From the NCBI GenBank assembly GCA_029339195.1, contig JAPTJF010000390.1, positions 1 through 61,209 of the forward strand: a DNA stretch of 61,209 nucleotides, written 5' to 3'. Below the pieces are notes generated by a model. The model saw only the letters and a list, made by a program, of their open reading frames with translations, was not told the DNA's origin and searched no databases. The position numbers and the translations under genes are program-made. Below, in pieces: positions 56,347-61,209 of the stretch (the first letter of the stretch is position 1; each line of letters starts with the position of its first letter). This stretch comes from Micractinium sp. NFX-FRZ. Lineage: Eukaryota > Chlorophyta > Trebouxiophyceae > Chlorellales > Chlorellaceae.

Positions 56347-58533
56347 ATGAGTCAATTCTTTCTGCAGACAACCAACCAGACGCTCGCGCACCGGCTGTGG
56401 CGCTACGCCGTAACACGCGATGAGCACCAGTTCTACCCTGAGGGCATATGCGAAGACGTGAGAGCCGGCACACACGCCATGCACTTGAACTGGTCGATTC
56501 GACATGCATGCTGTTTACGCCGCCGCCGCCGCTGCAACCGGAAGGCAGTCACACCGCCACCCGGTGCATGCACCCGCCACCCTCTGCTCGCGCCCCAATT
56601 CTGCACACAGCGCCTGCCGATGCTTGGATGCTGCGCCACATGCATTACAATCCAAACACACACTGCTCCCCACCAACTTCCTTTGTGCCTCGCAGGCAGA
56701 GGAGGTGGGGCCGCACACCGCCCTGGCCGGCCCAGGGCTGGTGAGCCTCACCGGCTGCCGCCTGTCGGCGGCCGAGCTCAACACCTGGATCGCCAGCGGC
56801 AGCAGCTCCTCCGCAGCAATCGTGCGGGCCTATTGGATGGGAGACAGCCCCAGGGAAGCACCCAGCAGGGAGGCCCTGCTGCAGCAGCTGCTGCAGGAGG
56901 GGCCGCCCGGCGACGGCGGCCCGCTGCGCCTGCAGTGCTGCCCGCGCACGATGGAGGGGTGGCTGGGAGAGGAGCTCCCTGCCTACTTCAACCTGCAGCC
57001 AGTCAACCCGAAGTGGGTGCTGAATATCGTGGAGCTTCCGGGGCTGCCGCAGAAGCAGCAGCAGGGGCAGCAGCAGCAGCAGCAGCAAGAGCACGGGCAG
57101 CATAGTGGGCAGGAAGGCGGGGAGCAGAACGGACAGCAGGAGGGGCAGCAGGAGCAGCAGCAGCAGGGGCAGGAGCGGCAGCAGGAGGAGGAGGAGCAGC
57201 AGCAGCAGCAGCCTCCCCCGCCGCGTTACCTGTACAGCCTGCAGCCTGCCGCCACGCTGTACAACTATGCCCCCGTGCGCACCAAGCGCGTGCCCGACCA
57301 GCTCAGCAAGGCGGCGGGCAAGCTGGCCGAGGCGATCCAGGCGGCAGGGCTGGAGCTGACCACCGGAGTGGCTCTGGACTTGGGGGCAGCGCCAGGCAAG
57401 TCCAGCGCCGCTGCCGCCATCCTGCTGCGAGCCGTGGGATGAATGGTTGTGCCCTCTTGTCGCGGTGTCAATGTGCGCTAAGCAGCTGTGCTGTTGAGTG
57501 GGAAACGAGGGTTACGCGTGGCGACTCAGCGGCAAATGTGGCGGGCGGGCTGCGGAAGGGGCGCTAGCTGCGTGCATCAGCTGCAGCTGCTGCTGCACAC
57601 TTGCTCATCCACCCCTCGCTTGCCACCCGCCCGCCCCGCCCCTGCAGGCGGCTGGACGCACGTGCTGGCGCAGCAGGCACAGCATGTGATAGCGGTGGAC
57701 CCTGCTGAGCTGGACCCCAAAGCGCTGGCCTCCAGTGTGGTCACCCACCTGGCGTGCAAGGCCGAGGAGGCTATCCCCAGGATACAGGAGATGGTGGGGG
57801 ATGCTGGCCTGGGACTGCTGGTGTCAGGTGGGTGGGTGAGGCATGTTCGTTGCGGGGCAAGCAGGGGGCAGGGTTGGGGAAGAGTACAGGAGCAAGTGCC
57901 TGCAGTGGCCTGCAGGTGCAGAGGTGTTTTCTTGTGGGGGGCAGCAGGGGGCCAGCCAGGATTGGCGGGGGCAGCAGAGGAACCGGGTGCCAGTTGATAC
58001 TGGAGGGCGGTGGGACATGTGGGCCTGGGGCTGCTGGTGTTGACCACAGGTGATTGGGCTGCCTGAGAGTGTGAGGGTGAAGGTTGAGGACAGGGCATGG
58101 CAAACGAGGTGGGGAGCACCGAGCGGGGCAGCTGCATCCCTCTCCTGTTGTGGACACGATGCCCCCGCTGCTCGTGCCTGCGCCTTTGCCCGCGGCGCCG
58201 CCTCGCACGCCCCGCCCACTCCCCTTCCCCTCCTTCCTGCCCTCCCCTCTCTCTGCAGACGTCAACCGGCACCCCTCGCAGATCGTGGACATGATGCGCC
58301 CCCTGCTGCCCCTGCTGCACCCGGGGGCAGCGGTGATCATGACCCTCAAATTCTTTGGGTGGGGCAAGGGGCGGGAGCAGGAGTGGCAGGAGCGGATTGC
58401 CGAGGAGCTGGGGCCTGGCTTCGAGCGCGTGCAGCTGCTGTGGCTGCTGGCCAACACGCGGCACGAGCAGACGTGCATCGCATTCAAGGCAGCAGCGCCG
58501 GCTGTGCAGGCGCAGGCAGCGGTAGCCACGTAG
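56347..58533 (+). CDS. FtsJ/RrmJ-type S-adenosylmethionine-dependent RNA 2'-O-methyltransferase-like protein
   Basis: Exons (56327)56347-56457, 56696-57395, 57648-57827, 58259-58533; phases close to 421 residues from ATG 56347. Motif I is VALDLGAAPGGWTHVLAQQ. A K-D-K-E tetrad as in RrmJ can be placed: Lys in LSKAAGKLAEAI, Asp in SDVNRHP, Lys in VIMTLKFFGWG, Glu in NTRHEQT. The N-terminal half (VSLTGCRLSAAELNTWI, ELPAYFNLQPVNPKWVL) could be a substrate-binding domain. A Gln/Glu/Gly-rich insert of about 55 residues sits before the catalytic domain. The intron at 57396 begins with GC. The first exon opens in frame upstream of the ATG after an acceptor at 56326, so an upstream exon (perhaps MARHLMASLQRPDTL at 55942) may extend the protein; its best donor is out of phase. 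Target RNA unknown. Confidence 0.82.
57800..58060 (+). repeat. copy of exon 3 end inside intron 3 of the methyltransferase
   Basis: The exon tail GGCCTGGGACTGCTGGTGTC with donor GTGGGT at 57828 recurs at about 58020 as GGCCTGGGGCTGCTGGTGTT followed by a GGTGATT stretch. Confidence 0.75.
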
Positions 58534-58682
58534 GGACGGCAGTATGCGGGCCGGCGGCGGCAGCGGCACAGCAGCATGGCAGCGGTGACGACTTGCGTTG
58601 CAGCAAGCTGTGCTTGCCACCGTGCTTGGCCCACTAATCCTGTGAGATGTATAGCCCCGCCTATCGTACCCCCTGTCGCTGC

Positions 58683-58687
58683 TGTAA
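58683..58687 (+). terminator. TGTAA poly(A) signal of methyltransferase gene
   Basis: TGTAA 150 bases past the stop. The converging ankyrin gene ends at 58854. Confidence 0.6.
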
Positions 58688-58853
58688 GCGTTAGGCAGGA
58701 TCGCTGAACCGTGCATGTTTCCAGATGTGACAGCAGTGGTTCAAGCTTGAGCTTAGCTGTACAGTCACGACACGACGGAACACTATTTGGAGCAGCAAAT
58801 GATCGGAAGCAGCAGACGCGGTAGAGCAGACGGGCGCTCAGCATCTCCAAGGA

Positions 58854-60525
58854 TTAGGCCGCCTGGCCAAAGAAGAAGGCTGCCTGCCCCTGCTGCTCCA
58901 CCAGCTCCCTCACAGCTTCCCTCAGCGCCTTTGCTGCATCCAGCTGCAGGGGCCAAGTTTAAAGGGCGCATGCAGCGGGTGGCATGAGTCAGCAATGAGA
59001 ACCGCTAAAGGCAGCGCTGGCAGAGCAGGGGCACATTGCTGCACAGGCTCGCCTCAGTAGCCCTCAGTGCAAGGCCCACCGCCCTCCCACCCAAGCCCAC
59101 GCCACCCGCACCTGGCTCTCGCCTGCGCCCGCCTCCAGCTGGCAGGCCTGCCGGTAGATGGCTGCCAGCTGTCCATCCTCCCCTGAAAGCAGCTCGCTAC
59201 GGGTGGGGCGCCCTGGAAAGGCGCGTGCCGTGGACTCCACAGCTAGCAAGTAGAGCTCAGTTGCCGCATTCCCCGCTGCCGCCGCCACCTGGCGCGGCGT
59301 GGCGCCGCTGCCGTCGGCCGCCGCGGTGCTCGCGCCGGCGGCCAGCAGGGCGCGCACGCACGGCACGCTGCCCTGCGGCGCGGCGGCCGCCAGGTGCAGG
59401 GCGGTGCGCCCGGCGCTGTCTGTGGCATCAATGGCGATTCGCCTGCAGTTGATGAGCTGCTGCACGCACAGCACGTGGCCGCTGCAGGCGGCGGCATGCA
59501 GGGGAGTCTCCCCCTCAGGGTCCGACGTCATGGCAACCCCTCCCGACAGCAGGACCTACGGGGCAGGGGCAGGCGCGTGGTTGGAGGATGCATGCAAAAG
59601 GGTGCACGTACTAACCGCAGGTAAGGAATCCACAGGTGGTGCCCAACGTCTGAGGTGCTGTTCTGTCCAACACACACACATGCACAGGCGGGGCACCCGG
59701 GCCACGAGTCGCCCACCTCCACACACTCCTCGTTGCCCTCCGCCGCCGCGAGGAGCATGGGTGTGCGCCCCGCCCCGTCCCGCGCATCGCGGTCGGCACC
59801 TTGGAGCATCAGCACCTGCAGGGGACAGCGCAAACAGGAGGGAGAGGAGAGGCACGTACTCGCTCACAAATGACAACCCAGCAATCCAAGGGTTGAAGAA
59901 CTGGAGGGCTGGCGAGGTTCGAGGAGCGGAGGAGAGCAGCAGGCACCGCCGCCCCGGCACCAGCTCACTTTCAGGCATGTCTCGCGCCCCGCCGCCGCCG
60001 CGCGGTGGATGGGCGCCTGCGCCACGCCGCCCCCCCACGACAGCAGCACATCTATCTCTGTTTCTGGGTGCTGCAGCTCTGACAGGGCCGCCTGCAGGCC
60101 CGAGAGGTCGCCACACTCGGCGGCCTCGTGGACACGCTCCAGGTATGCTGGGGTGGCCTCCCCTGCAGTGCAGTCCACCAGTAGGGAGAGCATGAGCTCG
60201 GATTTTGCTGGAGGCTGGCAGCAAGCGGGCGCCTTGAGGCGGCGGCGGCGCAGGGCTCACCAGACGCGGCCGCTGCGCGGCAGGCTGCCGCCCGCCGCAG
60301 CACCAACAGCGGCGGCGGCCGCTGCGCCTTCCGTGCTGCACCGCGGTGTCCGGGTTTGGCAGCGTTGCTGCTGCGAGGTGTGCTGCAGTTGAGAGGAAGC
60401 CGCAGTTGCGCCTGCAGCCCTGCAGCAAACATGGTTTGGAGCGCCGGGGCGGTGTCTTTTCTCGACACTGACTTAACAAACGTGGGTTGGTGCGCTGGAG
60501 CGATTAGAGCGACGGATGCGGTCAT
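58854..60525 (-). CDS. ankyrin-repeat protein with probable plastid transit peptide
   Basis: Exons 60525-60261, 60162-59969, 59815-59717, 59555-59112, 58943-58854; phases close to 363 residues. The first 88 residues are rich in Ala, Arg, Ser and Pro with almost no acids (MTASVALIAPAHQPTFVKSV start), consistent with a chloroplast transit peptide. Ankyrin repeats follow: YLERVHEAAECGDLSGLQAA, APIHRAAAAGRETCLKVLML, DGAGRTPMLLAAAEGNEECV, EGETPLHAAACSGHVLCVQQ, SAGRTALHLAAA and GSGATPRQVAAAAGNAATEL. A helical C-terminus (LDAAKALREAVRELVEQQGQ) ends the protein. The repeats give protein-protein contacts; partner unknown. Confidence 0.87.
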
Positions 60526-61120
60526 GGAGATTCGGTTGCTGTCTTTGCCAGTGGCGGCGAGCTGGCACGGCTAGCAGGCGGCGGCAATTGGCTTGCCTGC
60601 ATGTCGTTCATTGCCCTCAATGACCATGGTGCTGTCAGACTGGCTGCTGTGATTGGAACATGCATCTTCATGTGTTAGGCTGTGCAGTGGTTATTGTTTT
60701 GGCACGCAGTTGCTGGGCTACAAACACGCCAGTAAAACCCAAAGTGCCCGCCGGGCCCAGCAGTGGTGTCACCCGCAGCGGCACTTTTTTGTGAGCAGAT
60801 CAAGACACCCCAGATGGTCCCATGAGATAGTGACCCATGCATCCGTGCTGTTTGGCATGGTCATTGACGCACAGACATACTTGGTCACCCTGCGCCAACG
60901 GCTCCCGTACAGGTCCACCCTGCCCACAAACCCGCCAACCCACCATAGCTGCCATTGAGCCATAAAAAACACCATGTCGTGAACCGTATGGTTTCCAAAT
61001 GAACGATGGATATGTGCCCGTACATGCCCCCCATCAAGCTTGGCCTGGCATGAAGCGTCGGGAGGCGGCACCAGGGGTCGGAGGCGGCGGTCACCCAGGA
61101 CACACTTGCGTCACCCACTC
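60526..61120. other. promoter side of the ankyrin gene, no gene recognised
   Basis: No recognisable exon. GC content falls toward the right edge. Confidence 0.45.
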
Positions 61121-61209
61121 TTCATATTGAATTCAATTTGAGTTCAGTCCACTGAACAAGGATTGAAGTCAAGTTGAATGTAATCATGTTGAGTTCAATT
61201 GATTGAATT
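61121..61209. repeat. AT-rich, palindrome-rich segment at window edge
   Basis: About 90 bases far richer in A and T than the rest. A perfect 12-base palindrome (ATTGAATTCAAT) at 61126-61137 and a 7-base inverted repeat (GTTCAGT-CC-ACTGAAC) at 61142-61157 are followed by further TTGAA/TTCAA variants to the end. Confidence 0.75.

Noticed and set aside
1..61209. tRNA, rRNA or insertion-sequence-like elements
   Set aside because: None seen on reading; no transposase or reverse-transcriptase motifs in any frame examined.

Overview
This window is nuclear DNA of a green alga, most likely a trebouxiophyte of the Chlorella/Micractinium type. The evidence is GC-rich, intron-dense genes with short GT-AG introns ending in TGCAG, TGTAA poly(A) signals downstream of stops (the usual chlorophyte signal), and plant-type families: ferredoxin-dependent glutamate synthase, B3-domain transcription factor, PQ-loop proteins, Plus-3 protein. 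Gene models were built by hand from splice phase. Where phase arithmetic closes exactly I say so. Coordinates of internal exon ends may be off by a base or two.

Layout. 0-5 kb: the first exon of a Plus-3-like gene leaving the left edge (-), then an F-box/leucine-rich-repeat gene (-). 5-9.4 kb: two tandem paralogues (+) that join a PQ-loop membrane module to a domain resembling AdoMet decarboxylase (SpeD) without its catalytic residues. 9.8-13.4 kb: a zeta-crystallin-type quinone oxidoreductase (+). 13.6-18.8 kb: a very large Plus-3/Gln-rich/RRM/RS protein (+). 19.4-25 kb: a secreted Cys-rich repeat protein (+), an unrecognised conserved-looking protein (-) and a small secreted Cys-rich protein (+). 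25.1-29.6 kb: a clathrin-adaptor accessory-like protein with repeated acidic-Phe motifs (-). 31.2-34.7 kb: a two-B3-domain transcription factor (-) with a cluster of CATGCATG motifs in intron 1. 36.7-50.6 kb: plastid Fd-GOGAT in about 37 exons (-). 51.3-54 kb: uracil-DNA glycosylase (-). 54.3-55.2 kb: Sel1-repeat protein (+). 56.3-58.5 kb: FtsJ-type RNA methyltransferase (+). 58.9-60.5 kb: ankyrin-repeat protein (-). The right edge is unusually AT-rich and palindromic.

The genes form no operon-like unit; they are independent eukaryotic genes. What unites the window is a structural pattern: in at least seven of the genes an intron carries a decayed copy of the neighbouring exon end together with its splice site. 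Copies range from a single extra donor (quinone oxidoreductase, Plus-3/RRM gene, B3 gene, methyltransferase, PQ-loop gene) to a five-rung ladder in Fd-GOGAT. In four cases the extra donor lies a multiple of three away (87, 93, 96, 102 nt) with an open frame, so alternative 5' splice-site isoforms are predicted. Four introns also use GC-AG ends with the same GCAAG core.
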